Assembly: GCA_036897445.1 (NCBI GenBank)
Contig: JAYMTL010000003.1
Location: forward strand, 273,001 to 337,000
Source of the DNA: Pelargonium tetragonum
Lineage: Eukaryota; Streptophyta; Magnoliopsida; Geraniales; Geraniaceae
Direction: 5' to 3'
Length of the DNA: 64,000 nt
Numbering within the stretch: position 1 is the stretch's first letter; the number at the start of each line of letters is the position of its first letter. Of this stretch, positions 12,486 to 25,179 are shown piece after piece. The notes beneath the pieces are model-generated. The model made no database searches. It saw only the letters and a program-made list of their open reading frames with translations, and was not told the DNA's origin. Both the position numbers and the translations under genes were made by a program.

Positions 12486-14876
12486 CTGGTTAGAGAATCC
12501 CGAACACCTTTACTAAACCTGATAGATCGGAATCAAGAAGGTCGCTACAACAAAACCTTTACTCGGAAAAGCTCTCTCTTTAAGACTCGGAAATTCTAGT
12601 TCCGGTTTGGACATTAGCTCCAAAGAAAAAAACTATGAAGGAATACCTCTTATTTAGGAATCTCAAAACACAGAATACACAAATTATACTCCTCCTCAGA
12701 AGACAAATAGCTGCGCAATTCTCAGTCCTAAGAAATAGAATCTGTTATCCTCAGAAAGCTCTCGGAAGAGAGAGAGAAGGTATTCATTTACTAGAACTGA
12801 ATTCTTAGGTATTTTAGGAATGTTAGAACTCCTAGCATAAACTCCTGTAGAAAGGAATGTACTCTGTTAAACTACAAATACAGGAACCACCTCCTTTATT
12901 TAGCAAGAGTCCCCACAATAGCCGGCTAACAAGCTACAGAAGAACTAAGACAATATAAACTACTACAAAGAAAAAACCAGGCTCTAATTTCAAAAAACTC
13001 ATAAGTAAGGATAAACCCATATCCGTATCCAGAAGAACAATAAGCTCTACGACCTTAATATCCCCTTACCTTAATTAAAGTGTACATCTCACCTTTATAG
13101 AAAACCCTTCTATTTCCTAAGCCCTTGAACACTAAAAGCAACAAGTAGAACTCCTTACTTTAAAAATGAAACTTCAGGAACAAAGAGTACTATAGAACAA
13201 AAGCCCTTACTTGAACTTGTGAACGGTTACCTTTCAAACCTAGTCCCTCATACGAATACACATACACACATGTACACATGAGAAAGCTAACAACTAGGTC
13301 AATTACTAAGCAACACCCTATACTTGAGCCTAAAACTGAAGGTATTGTACTGGTTGAGGAATCCCTTACTTTGAGAATAGCTAACACTAGGGTGAATTAC
13401 TAGGAAACCGGAGTGAAATCCTTTACAGGAAAAGCTTATACCTGTCTTAATAAACTACCTTTAACCTACAGCTCTGGGCAATAGCTCTCCTCTTCCAACC
13501 CTTGCTAAGCCCTTTCTCAAATACAAGGAAAATCCCTGTCAAAGGCTATCAAAGCTAAGGGAATCTCTTGCTAACAACTATAGAAATGACTTGCTTGAGA
13601 ATTACTAATACAAAGGGAACTAAAGTCCACTAGCTAATGGAAGAGACCTAATTGCCGGAATCCAAACAACTTTTCCAATAAGAGGTTTTAGGGTTTCGAA
13701 CATAGCTGCACAGTTACTCCTTGGGACTATAGAGTACACTTCCTTTGCCGGGACTGGGAATTTCCCTTAAACACCTAAAACTATAAACTAAAGGTGCCTG
13801 ATTACTCAAGATATAAGATTTCAAACACTTGCAAAGGACTTCAACAAGTCTGCTATTGACCTTCTTTCCTTCTTTGACAATTAATAGGAGGAGGAGTTCC
13901 TAAATCGTAAAGGGAATACACTAAAACAAAGTAAAGTGAGCGGCTTCCAGGCGAATTCAATATACTTCGGTTCTCATCTCAAGCAAGAAGAAAATAAAAG
14001 TACCGAAATTCATAGGTTAGAAATACAGGAACTTTCCCAAAACAAGATGATAGAACTACAAAGGTGCTACAGAATAGAGAGTCCTCTCCTTAAGTGATGG
14101 TATTGCACGAGTCCAGTATTGCTTTAACAAGGAAAACTTATGAATTTCTTTTCTCGTTTTACTTATATATATACTATCTAAGCCAAGTATCCTACTCTTT
14201 TATTTACTCTTGCTACTCTCTCCTACCTATCCAGAAAAGAAGGGTCCTGGATTAGCTTGGCACAGGCACTTTGTCTGAGAAAGTTAGGTTACTCCATCTA
14301 GGCGATTGAAGCCAATAATTTTGTTACTAACAACTTTTGAAGGGGTTTAGTCTGAAATTGAAATACAAAGCTGGTATTGCTTGCTTATCTACTGAGTAAG
14401 ATAGAGGGGTCGGGGAACAAACAATTTACTTGAATCTTTTATATTGCAAACTTAGAACGAATTTCTTAAATACCCCATAGGTAGCTCTGAGCTTTTTTTA
14501 AAGAGGAAACTCTAAAGTCCTATAAATAAATATATGTACGTTAATTATTAGAATTAATGTCGTAGGAGGAATGATTTTTTACTTGCGGGTTATTAAGAGA
14601 TAAACTCTGTTAAAATAGCAAAACATATAAGCGACTGACTCTTAATTATACTAAAATGACCCCTTGTGTGTTCTCCTCTTTACGATTAGCATTACGATAG
14701 CTATTAGAAATTCCATCTTTATTTCATTTTAATAGTGCTGGCATTAATATTAAAAACCCCCTCTCTATAGCGCTCCCGATAATTCTTTATGGTATACTCG
14801 TCTTAATATAAGGAACTTTATTAAGTAGCTACCACTGGACCTTTAGACACTCTCACTAGCTAAGCTAATATTCTTG

Positions 14877-14902
14877 TTTTATTATAATATATTATAATAA
14901 AA
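14877..14902. repeat. 26-bp perfect palindrome, all A/T
   Basis: TTTTATTATAATA is followed directly by its exact reverse complement, giving two 13-base arms with no spacer. The next outer bases (G on both sides) do not pair. At this base composition about 0.003 such palindromes are expected in the window. It could form a cruciform or an A/T hairpin in RNA. There is no gene on either side for which it could serve as terminator. Confidence 0.7.
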
Positions 14903-16311
14903 GCTTAATAAGTTAAATAAGGAACTCCTTACCCTTCTAATTATTAAGGGTAGATACTTTAGTTATAATAACCTCCTTAAGAGTTACAAAAATTGGTAAA
15001 TTAAGTTTAAAGTCAATGATTATGTAACGAAAAGGGCCTCTTCAATAACCTTATTTACTTTATCTACAACGAAAGGAAAAAGTACTAGAGCCGTAAGTCT
15101 TGCCTTTAAGCTCCTAGTTAAACTTTTCCGTTTTATAATCTTGAAATGTACTCTCTTTCTCAAAAAAATCTGTTATATTATAATCATATCGAATTTGTAG
15201 CTCTGTAATGCAACAATAAGGGAAATCACTTACAGAGCAGCTATTCTAGAAGAGCTTATTTGAATATAAAACTTTTTACGCAATACGACTTTTACATCTA
15301 AAGGAGAACCACAAAAAATCAAATTTCCAAAAAGGGGTGAGTCTAGGCTAACTATTTTATAAGGAGCTTTCGTTCTAGGTTTTTCAGTATCAAAGAAATT
15401 TTTGGTTCTAAATATTTAGATATCGAGCTCCTTCTAGTAATTTCATTATTTATCTATATTCCTAGTTTGGAGTCAAAGCGGACTCTACGCAAGCTTTTTG
15501 GCTTATTTCACTGAGCAAGACAAACTAGAGCTAAGGAAGTTTTTTAGCTTTTCATAGTCTAGACGTAATAAATTGTGATCACAGGTATCTTTTGGATTCC
15601 CCTTCTTAAAAATAGGGCTAAATAGTTGAGCTATTGCTGAACTTAGTAAAAGCTTTCTATTCTCCAGGATCACAAGACTCTATCTTTCTAAACTAAAAAT
15701 GACGGAGTATAAAACTGAAAAGGGGATACCTAAGGGGAAAAGCAAGGGGTATAATTCTTCAAAGGTTAAGTCCTGTCCTATTGCAGCCTTAGCCAAAAAC
15801 AAGTTTCTGCCTAATCCAAGTCTGGGTACTAAAAATTTCATTTGATCGCTCTAAAGGAACCAGTTAAACTTACAAATTACACAAAGAAATTTAGAGCATA
15901 CTTTTCATGATATAACAAGATACTAAAAGGGGCCCTCGTAAATTCGTGGGGTACTGAGGTAGGGGAAGGGTTATACTTTATTAATTAGTTTTTAAAAAGT
16001 TAAATAATCGTTTGGTAAGTAGTATCTAACTAAAGTACAAGGTTTACGCTAAAATCTTACTAAAAAGAGCAAGTCAAGTAGAGTAAGTCACTTATAGAGT
16101 CTATATTTTTTGTTGCAAGAGTACCTAGTAATACCCTTTTTTAGGAATATTATTGCTTAAAACACGAGTTGGCGTTTTTCTAAAGATTTTTGGGTATATC
16201 AGGACTCTTTTTCGCGGGTTCTCCTTTATGGGATTCTAACATTTTTTTAGTTAGAGAGTTTTCAACTGAAAGCAAGGAGCTACACTAAAACTTTTTAGCC
16301 AAACAAAAGGA

Positions 16312-16324
16312 AACCCCCGGGGTT
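16312..16324. repeat. AACCCC-C-GGGGTT inverted repeat
   Basis: Six-base arms around a single C, a C-run then G-run arrangement, opposite to the usual G-run then C-run order seen elsewhere in the window. Confidence 0.3.
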
Positions 16325-18163
16325 AAAGTAACCCATATCATATATTAGGTATCCTATTTCGATTTCAACTTAATTTATAAGGAAACTTCCGCTTTTTCCG
16401 AGCATTGCCCTAAAGGACCTTGTAGAAAAAGAAAACTACTCAAGCCATTTCTAGAGTATTAACTAGGTAAAGGATCGCTCAGGGAAAAGCTCCTAAATCA
16501 CAAACTGAAAGATTTACGATGAGAACACCAGAATAAGACTCAAGTCGGCTCAATATAGGCTTCAAATCTTGTTTGCCTAACAAAAAAACTTATAGAGCTT
16601 TAGGGTTTCCATTGATGTCAAATAAATAGGGCTTTCCGCTCCCAAGTCTTTTTTCGGGATTTTTTATGTCTCATATATTATATAAAGATTTTGAGAACGC
16701 TGTAGCAATTAAAGAAAGGCTTACACACTACTTATTTTTTTATCGAGTAGACCGTAAAAAAAGAAGGTAGAATGCAGAGTAAGTTAAGCTTTTTCGTGAT
16801 AGACGAGTTCAAGGGTTTCTCGTATGGAATTGTTACGACACCTTTACCTTATCCGGATATCTAAGAGAATTTTCTTAGTACCAGTGGAGACTTTGTACTA
16901 CTCTTTAGAACTCTTTGTCCTTGCAGACATTTTAAAAAAACCTATGTATGAATTTACCATCCCTTTGGTTTAGTCAAGAGTACCCCTTTTTTATAGCAGT
17001 GGGCTACCCCGGAGCGCTTCTCTATTAAAGTAGGAAGTGGTTTTTGCATTGAGTTTATACTCGCTTCCTAATAACTAGTATAAAAATTTTTTAAAAGAAA
17101 TCTCAGTAAGGTTGTCAGGAGATTCTGGAATCGGTAATGGGCAAAGCTTTCCTTAACAGAAGTAACAAATTCTTAGAGTAAGAAGTTGGAGTGGCTTAAT
17201 AAACACAGGTATGATAGTCTTTACTAGAGCAAATTAGGGATGCTCTGTATAAATTAAAAGTCAATTTTATTTGGTTAAAGTTCGCTACTTTTTAGTATTC
17301 TATAATTCTAAATTGAGGCTCTTTTTGAAGCTATACCTTTTCCACGGGTTTTCTTATTTTACAAGTTTTATAGGTACATAAATTAAACACTTACTGTAGG
17401 GGTTCTCTCACTAAATAAGGAGCCCTTTTTCATAATATGACTCCTCTGGTGAACATCGGTGGGTATTAGGTCCTGTAACTCTTTCAAGGTACAGCTAGTG
17501 TGTCGCTTACTTATTTGCATTAATTGGATTCCGCAGGTTAAAAAAGGATGTCCTTAATGAAGTAGTTGGTAGGCATAGAATTTGACTCACTTTTTGTAGA
17601 TTACAAATTCATTTTAGTTTTTTGGTCGAGTTTCTAAAAATTTTTTGTTCCAATCCCATATGATTATAACTATATAACTAAAATAGAGAAGCCCCCTACA
17701 CTATATCTCCTAGAAAACTTTAGGCTTTTTAGTATTGAGTCCTAACGACTTTAGTGACTGAGTATTTTAATTTGTGTATAGAAATTCTAGTGTTTTAACA
17801 AGTTAAATCTGGGAAACTTTCTATTACTAAGAAGACTCTAGAATATTTAGAATATAAGAGTACATATAACTAGAAAGACTTCAAGACAGGAAGGGCTTCC
17901 TAAGAATAAGACTCAGGCAGGTAGTACAAAAACGGGTAAGCTACAGAAAGCAAGTAAGAAGTTGGTGCTATAGCGTAAGGTTATAGACTCAAATTTCCTG
18001 CAATGCCCTCCTTCAGGATGCCTACAGCCGGGGTCAAATATGTATGATTTCTTGTCTTTTCAAGCCTACGTTAGTTCAGTTTATAGAAAAGACCCTGGTT
18101 AGTAAACTTAGAACTGGCAACTTTAAGCTATTAAGCTATATAGGAAAAAGCACTTGTTTAAGA

Positions 18164-18183
18164 AATAGGGTTCAACTCTAATT
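18164..18183 (+). other. T-arm consensus word without stem
   Basis: GGTTCAACTC at 18169-18178 fits GGTTCRANYC. The five bases on each side barely pair, and no D-arm or anticodon arm is seen upstream. It is listed only as one of the 11 consensus matches. Confidence 0.1.
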
Positions 18184-19437
18184 TCTTTTTTGCTGAGTAT
18201 ATAACGAGTTACCTCGAAAAGTGAACTGTTCCTAACCTATATAAATACAAAATCTTGGAAGACCCAATAAAAGAAAGAGCTCCGGGATCCCTATAAGGAT
18301 TAAGTTAGAAAGACTTTACAGTTAAATTAGAAACTAAGGTAAAGCTAAGTTACAAAAGGATACCTAAAGAGGTGCTACAAAGGGGTTTTTTCTTTTAGTT
18401 ATAAGTGAAGGGATCCTCTTGTTATAGAATCTAAACAACTATTCTCTTGAGTCTTGAGTTCAGGTCCTCATATAATGAGTAGGTCGCCTTTGTCGTAAGA
18501 GAGTAGTTCTGCTAAAGTTAGGTTTAAGCCGTAGGGAGTTCCTGTGGAAAGATTTTATTTATAACTTTGACGAAAATTAGAATTTGAGAGCCTTTTCTTA
18601 TTTAATTAGAAAGAGCTTTGAAGCCCCTTGCTTATCTGCTCTCTACCTTAGTAGTAAGCCCTTTTATTCCAAGTTCATGTTGAACCTAGCTTTCTAGTGA
18701 ATTTTCCTTAATTATAATATAAGTCGGATTTTTGTTTATATACGCTTAAGCTCTCGGTTAACCAACTCAAAAGGTATTCTATGAAAAATCCTATAGTTAA
18801 GGCAGTTTAGTCAATTTAGTTCTATATATTATATGAATGAGGGGGGGCTCCTAAAGTCCTTTGAAACGGGCGTATAAGTCTACTTATAAGGGATAGGTCT
18901 GTTCTAAGAGTCTGCACAAAATATACTTCAAATTAATTGCTAGCAGGAGTTCCACCCTTTTAGCAGCTTGTGGATCAGATAGAATCTAGGGATTTCTCTT
19001 AATTGTTGTAAGGAGGACTTTTTTGTACTTTTTAGACTAGAGCAAAAAGGCATAACCGAAATTCTTTTTTATGCACAGTCCTGCTTCAAAGGTTTTTGGC
19101 AAAGTTTTGTATTTAGTTAACTATAAAAGCTTTGAGCACTAAAGGTTTTAATAGGATACCTCTTAGATTGCGTGCTGGCTAGAAAACCCCGCCTTATTCC
19201 CTTTACTTTATTACATGTACTTGTATGTTTTTTTTACCTTAACTGCTAGATTTAGATAAAATTAATAAATATATAAACTATAAACAGGAGCTGAAAATTC
19301 CCCAGTTAGCTAATTAAGGAGTAACAACTAAAATAGATTGCGGGGCTAAGATACATTTAATGTGAGAAAGCTTTTACATCGAAAAACTTAAGTCTTATAT
19401 TTCGGCCCTCCTACTATTACAAAGTTCTAAGGGATTT

Positions 19438-19485
19438 TTTAGTCATTAGAAGTCTTATGAGATTAGAACCCGCGGCTTACTGCAG
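19438..19485 (-). pseudogene. tRNA-like fragment, Lys-type anticodon word
   Basis: On the minus strand ATCGACTTTTAAGGC is followed by GCCGCGGGTTCTAATCTC. The first part contains the CTTTTAA loop typical of tRNA-Lys and the second a T-arm (GCGGG-TTCTAAT-CTCAT, four of five pairs counting wobbles). The anticodon stem does not pair and no D-arm is seen. The combination suggests a second, more worn Lys-like relic, but with low certainty. Confidence 0.18.
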
Positions 19486-22400
19486 CCTTAAAAGTCGATA
19501 AGATTTTTTCTTTTCTCTGACTAGTCAAAAGTAGTAGGAATTCTATTTTCTTCGATTTTTGGAAGGTTAAAGTACATAGAAAGGGTCTTAGCACTATAAG
19601 TTGACCCGCACAAAACGAGTCCTGGGGTGTATAGACCCAGAGTCGGATTAGGAAAGAACTTCCGCGGATATAAAGTCCAGCTTTTGCTTATAAGGACTCA
19701 CAAAGGTAAAAACTTCGCGGATCTACAAAGTGACGAAGGTCAGATTGTCTAAAATAGATTCATTAAATCATAAAAGAGTCCTTTTCAAGAAAGAAAGGTC
19801 TTTTGAATTCATGCATCGTCGATTTGGAATGCTGAAGTATTTCGTGTAATAAGCTAAAAGGATTATCTCACTTACTAATTTAGCTTTTGTGCTGTAAAAT
19901 AGGCTCTTATTCAAGTTCTATCTAAGTGATTTTATAAAATCCGTTCACACAGAGTTATACTACAGTTTTGGACTTACAGTTATCAATTCTTCGACATTTT
20001 TTGAAAAGCTAAGGTAATTAGAGCAATCCCGTTTCCGTAAGAGGGTAGAGATTGCAGTTTCTTGTTAACATGCCTTTAAATGTGTTCTATATATAGCTCC
20101 TGATAGGGCCCCGCTTAGTTTTCGAGGCTGGGCATAACAAGTATCCAATAAACCCTTATTTTAACCTTACTTTCCCTTTTATTCTAACTAACTAAAAAGC
20201 TAGAAAGGCAGCTTTCCTAAAATGTATCTAATAAGTAACTCAAAATTACAAAATTAAGGAGTTGATGTAAAATTCTACTTTTTGCGTTGCAGAGTCCCCC
20301 TTGTATTAAATATCTAGGAGAAGCCCTTATACTTTTTATGAATGAAAAGGAATTTGTGCTTCTCGACTTTCCTATATAACAAGGAGTTTTTCCTAGACTT
20401 GTAATTGTTTCTTGAATAAGGATATAAGGATTTAGCTAAAGAATTCCTATCTTAACAGTACAAAAGCTTCTAACCAGCATCAGCAACAGCAGAAATATTT
20501 AGGAGTTTTACTAGTTAGAGCTATCAGATAAACACTTAATCCTTTGCTCTTCTTACTAGTAGTAGAAGCAATACGCTATTGGCTTAATTTAGTACACTTT
20601 CTTGTGACCTTGTGACTAGAATACTAGAGGAATAGATATATTACTATTTTATTTGAACGCCCCTTTTTAGGAAACCCAGAAGGCAAACTTGTTTGTTTAT
20701 GCTTTCTTATCAGTTACGTAGAGAGCATAGTAGCCCCTCAAGTAAGTGTACAACTTTCTTTTATCAACGAAGCTGCTCTATAGCCCTAAGGTTCGGGTTA
20801 CAAGGCCCATAAGTTAGGATATTTGAACCGGGGACATTCCTTCAAAAGCCTTTTCATTTACTTTTTAGACCCATCTTCCTTGTTTTACAATATTAAATTA
20901 CATGTTATTATGAAATAATTATACAGAGTATTTCCGATAAATAGAACTTAAATCCATAGCAGAAAGAAATAAGGATATATCCCCACAGCTGGAATTCCCA
21001 GAGGGCTTTTCATGGATTATGTGGGCAATCCTTGTAGGAGTTCCCCTCTAATCCGGAGTAGTCTAAAACATAAATTTACTTAAGGAAAAACTCGGGCTTT
21101 GAAGCAGAATTTTTTGGTAAGAAAATGATTAAGATTTTATATAACTAAAAGGAGTTAATATCTAAAGTAAAGAGAAGACCTTGCTAAACTCTGTATGCCT
21201 ATATTTTCTAATCTCAGTATTATCTAGTTTAAATTTAAAAGTCCTTGTCGAAATACCCAACCCCACTTTGTTAGAAAAAAGCTGCTCAAATACAGGATGG
21301 AAAGTCTAAATAGGACAGAATTTACATTTAAAGGCATCCTAAGCCAACAAAAAGAATGTCCTTAACCTATTTCCGGGGTCTCACGATTACTAAATTTAAC
21401 ACTGCTATGAAGTGAGATAAAGGTATCCCCGGCGAAAAAACCCATAACGTATAGAAATTTTTATCTTTGCTTATAAAAAATAAAGCAAATACTAAAGGGA
21501 TTCCCAGTTCTAGGAGACACTTTAAATATAGCAGTTAAAGAAAATCCTTTCTGAAACACAGAATTGTAAAAAAAAAACTTTACTCTCTATTCTCTATTAC
21601 CGCTTAAGTATAAGCAACTAATTATCACTGCCGAGAGACACAAATTAATTAGTTTAGTAAAATTGAAAATTGAGTAAGGGTCCTCTTCATTTTCTCTAAA
21701 TTAACAAGCACTTTATACTCGAAAAGTTGCTCCTTTTCAGTAAACTAAGATTCTAGGCTAAATAAAGTCTTTCCTTATGTTCTTAAACCAAAATTCTTTC
21801 TCAAGAAACAAACTTACGACAATCAGTTTATATTAAGCCCTGTGTTATGTCCCTTAAAAAGTCTTATAAAAAACTTATAGGGCAATAGAATTCCCGGGTT
21901 ATAGCATAAAGAATAAACCAACTTAGTACAGTACGAAGCCTGCTTCTTTCAATACTTAGAAATCCTAAAGGAGTTCGGCTCTAAACGCGCGTAGAACAGA
22001 AAAGCAAGAGATGGCTCTTACCAAGTCTCTTTGGGAAGTTTAAATTACATGAAATAAGTAACTCCTGCACTCCTTATATAGACTAATTACATTACAACAA
22101 AAACCTTAACCTTTCTTAAAAAGAAAATAAGACCCACTTACTAAACTTAAAGATAACAAGCAAGACCCAAGCTTCAGTGAGTAGCTCTAAACAAAGACTC
22201 TTAATAATAGGCAGCCTTATGGGCTGTGTAATGGAACACTAGAATCTACCCTATTTCTTATAGATCCTAGATGCAAAGTGGAACACCTTAGAACTTTCTT
22301 CTCTTATTTCTCTTAAAGCAGTTAAGTACAAGGAATCGCTGTTTAAAAACAATAGCTGTCTAGATTTATAAAGCTATCCTAAAGCCCTTTTTCATGCTTA

Positions 22401-22785
22401 TAACGAGACCTTGTAACTATTCGTGCTCCTCTACTTTTTGTAAAATTACTGCAGTTTTCGCGTTGAGGTCGTAACTACATCTAGTTTTTATTTTAGAGAA
22501 CCCTTTCTTTTTTATAAACCAAGTATCTTCAGACTTAGCTTGCTTTTGCTGTCTTTAAGCGCGCACTTCTTATTTACCGCAAGCCGAGGGGCCAGCAAAT
22601 CCCGCAAATAATAGAACTGCAGGAGTATAACCAATTCGCAGTTATTAGAATTTAACCTCCAAATTCCCAGAAGGCTTGGAATGAGTAACCCCAATGAGTC
22701 TCCTATTGGAATTGGAAAAAGCTTCATCTGCCTACTTTTAGGGGCAAAGTATATTGCTCAATAAAAGTTGTCCATTGGGATAATA

Positions 22786-22808
22786 TGACGCGACTCGAAC
22801 CCCAAATT
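22786..22808 (-). pseudogene. tRNA T-arm-like fragment
   Basis: The minus strand contains GGTTCGAGTC (consensus at 22792-22801) in the setting TGGGG-TTCGAGT-CGCGT. The stem is poor. Upstream on the same strand, GGAGCAGCG could be part of a D-arm, but the spacing is not decisive. Confidence 0.18.
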
Positions 22809-24719
22809 ATATGTACACGGGACGCTGCTCCAAGCAAAAAGGAGATAAATTAAAATTGAAATCCCTATAGAATTCACGGGCCTCTCTAGTTAGAATAACT
22901 TGGTCATAAGCTTAGGGGAAAGGCACAAAAGTACTAGAGCGCTACCCCTAACTTTGAGCTAGAGTAGCTTAAAGGGTATACTTACTATGAGATCGATAAG
23001 ATCTTTTTCTATTTTCTATAATTTTCTTTTAAGTAAGCGGACAAGGAACTCTATTTTATTCATCATTACTTACAAGGGGTAGAAGGGAGTCTCTTAACGA
23101 GGAAGGGAATTCCTTATTTAATTATAGAGCTCATTAGTTTATTTCTATAAGTCCTTTTCATGTTGGTAGTGTACTGAGACCTTGAGGAATACCTAGGGCC
23201 TCTCTAAATTTTGGGGTATCCGGAGCAAAACTTTAGTCTTATTTTAGATAATGATACCGGAAACGGAAATTGCTGAACACCTTCAAAGGAAGCATAGCCA
23301 GCCTCTCCTTATTTTGGTATGTATATTTCCCGCCTTAATCTGAGTTGTTTTCTTTCAAATTCATTTATATAAGCTATTTCCTTTTTACTTTACTTAACCT
23401 ATTTTTATTTCTAACTAATGATCCAATGAAAATAGATAATCCTTCGGTCTTGAATAGAAATGTAACTAACTTTTAACAAGGTTTTACCTATATTTATAAT
23501 TAACGGGTTATATTATTCTTGTAAAGAAACACTCCAGCTCTCTCTTCCGGAATCCCTCAGATCTAGGTCAGCTATAGATATGCAAACAAAAGAGTGCTTT
23601 ACCGAATTAGATTCTTCGCAGTTACGAGCTTTTAGATTTGTGATTAACCCTGTGAAATGAGCATATAGAAAAACGTTATGTATAGGCACATACTAAGGTA
23701 AGGATACTTCCTATAATCTAGTAAATAATAGGAAAGATTCCCCGCAATAAGTTTTAAGAGCAAAGCGTATCTCTTCGAATCTATGACCGCAAGTTCGAAC
23801 CCCATCCAGACTAGATTAACCTAAAGAAACTTCAATGAAATTCTTTTGAAATTTGAGGTGGCATTAAAAAAGAGATAATCCGCCTTACTTATTCTATATA
23901 CCATTTTCTTTTATGAAGTTGTATTTCGAACTCGTGGTTTCTTTAAGAATTAGAATTTTCATCGGCGCGACCGGGAAATTGTATTAGAGTTTTGAAATCA
24001 TATGTGCTATATTGTATGAACACAAGGGAGTTTGTGGTAACTCGGGGCTTGCCGCAAACTTAATTTTCAGCGATACCATTATACTACGAAATCTATAACA
24101 TTTTTAGCAACAACTAATTGGCCGAGACAGCCAATGATGTTATTGAGGCGTCTACTTATATGTCAATTCCGGAAACTTCTCACACTTTACTCTAATTATA
24201 AAAGACTTTAGGGGTTTCCTAAGATTTTGCTTAAGTATCCTCTTTGATCAGAATTGTCTGCGAGCAGCTCTTTATTTAACCGGGTACTTTAAAATTGCAC
24301 TGAATTTCACGTTAACTTACTACGCTTATTATAGGGGAGTAAGTATTATATATGAGTCAGAAGGCTCCCCGTACTTATTTTTAGATACCAAAAACTAGAA
24401 GTAATTCCAAGCTTTACCGGGTTTAATAACATGTAGAATTTTAGACTAAAAAGACTTGTTTATATTGGAGGCAAGGTTTCAAAAAGGGCAGCCCTACACA
24501 AAATTTAAGCGATAGGGCTTTTTATAAGAATTAAATTAATTCTAATAACCTGAGATTATCTACTTTTCTTTTTTGAGGGCCTAGTTACAAGAATCCTGTC
24601 AAATCCTTTGTAACCAAATTCCAGTTAGTCGTTAAATCTACAAGGTTTCCTCTGAGTATGCTTTTTTATCCCATAGGGCCTATCCTCCTCATAGCAGGAC
24701 TTGCTTACAAGCTTCTCTA

Positions 24720-25060
24720 AACAGAATTTATATTATACCCGTTTCGAAAGGTTATAATTGTTTTGATTGTAGTTTTATAATACCTGTGTTATTTGTCTTA
24801 TGGATTATAACTGTAGCTATTTTATATTATACGTATTACTTATTATAGTATATTGTTTTTTAAGTTACTTCTTTATATATAGTAATAGATTGTTTAGGTA
24901 ACGAATGGGGGGGTCTTAGGGTAGCTCCCCTAAACATATAGTTGTTGCTTTACTTATATATTAATTGTACTAGTTGCTTATATAAGATAGTACAGGGCTA
25001 ATTGTTTAAGCTATATTACTCCTGTCTTATGTATCGTTTGGGAGGATAAGGGCTTAGGGA
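24720..25060. other. T-rich strand block
   Basis: The top strand is strongly T-biased; line 24781-24840 has 30 T, 15 A and 15 G+C. It contains many short runs such as TATTATA and GTTTTATAAT. It ends at the D-arm-like word at 25080 and gives way to an A-rich top strand by 25.2 kb. No reading frame of note. Confidence 0.5.
24916..24933. repeat. Short hairpin TTAGGG-TAGCTC-CCCTAA
   Basis: Six-base arms with a six-base loop, just after a run of seven G. It could fold in RNA or DNA. No T-tract follows it directly, so a terminator role is not supported. Confidence 0.35.
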
Positions 25061-25077
25061 GTTTAGGAAAGAGTCTA

Positions 25078-25098
25078 TCCTACCGACTGAAGCGTGGC
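25078..25098 (-). pseudogene. tRNA D-arm-like fragment
   Basis: The plus strand carries CTACCGACTGA at 25080-25090, the same 11 bases as the D-arm of the tRNA-Lys relic at 1738-1748. On the minus strand it reads GCTTCAGTCGGTAGGA, a recognisable tRNA D-arm. A chance second copy of this GC-rich 11-mer is unlikely (about 0.015 expected in the window). No anticodon arm or T-arm follows at tRNA spacing. It sits ten bases from a copy of the AATTACATTACCT repeat. Confidence 0.3.
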
Positions 25099-25099
25099 G

Positions 25100-25112
25100 A
25101 GGTAATGTAATT
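25100..25112 (-). repeat. AATTACATTACCT dispersed word, minus-strand copy
   Basis: The plus strand reads AGGTAATGTAATT, the exact reverse complement of the core, and the next bases (AAG) extend the match to CTTAATTACATTACCTC. It follows ten bases after the D-arm-like word at 25080-25090. Confidence 0.45.
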
Positions 25113-25179
25113 AAGTTTTGAACAAGTATTCATGCTCTATATAGCCCATCGCACTTGACTTACCTGTTTTCTATTCCCA

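Larger units (their letters stand above)
9400..14100 (+). other. A+C-rich domain, no gene recognised
   Basis: The top strand here is rich in A and C and poor in G. Line 10921-10980, for example, has A 22, C 17, G 6 and T 15. No reading frame exceeds 83 codons (9990-10241), and its product shows no known motif. The domain holds most of the recurring words of the window: TAGCTGCA at 9521, 9698, 11784 and 13703 (and TAGCTGCG at 12708), AACTCCTTTAC at about 9567, 10485 and 11247, and the ATGTATCTATC and AATTACATTACCT families. A D-arm-like GTCTAGTTGGTACAAC near 9472 stands alone. The edges are judged by eye. The region looks like diverged, short repeated DNA. Confidence 0.5.
14101..24719. other. 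Non-coding stretch
   Basis: AT-rich DNA with the 26-bp palindrome, GGATCC sites at 18285 and 18411, two weak T-arm words (18169 and 22792) and the Lys-like fragment near 19450. The word TCTAGGCTAACT at about 15342 recurs near 49883. The only frame of note is 22512-22727 minus (71 codons), without recognisable features. Confidence 0.6.

Noticed and set aside
23785-23812. AGTTCGAACCCC near AAGAGC, suggesting a tRNA-Arg
   Set aside because: Spacing between the parts is several bases too long and neither the anticodon nor the T stem pairs.
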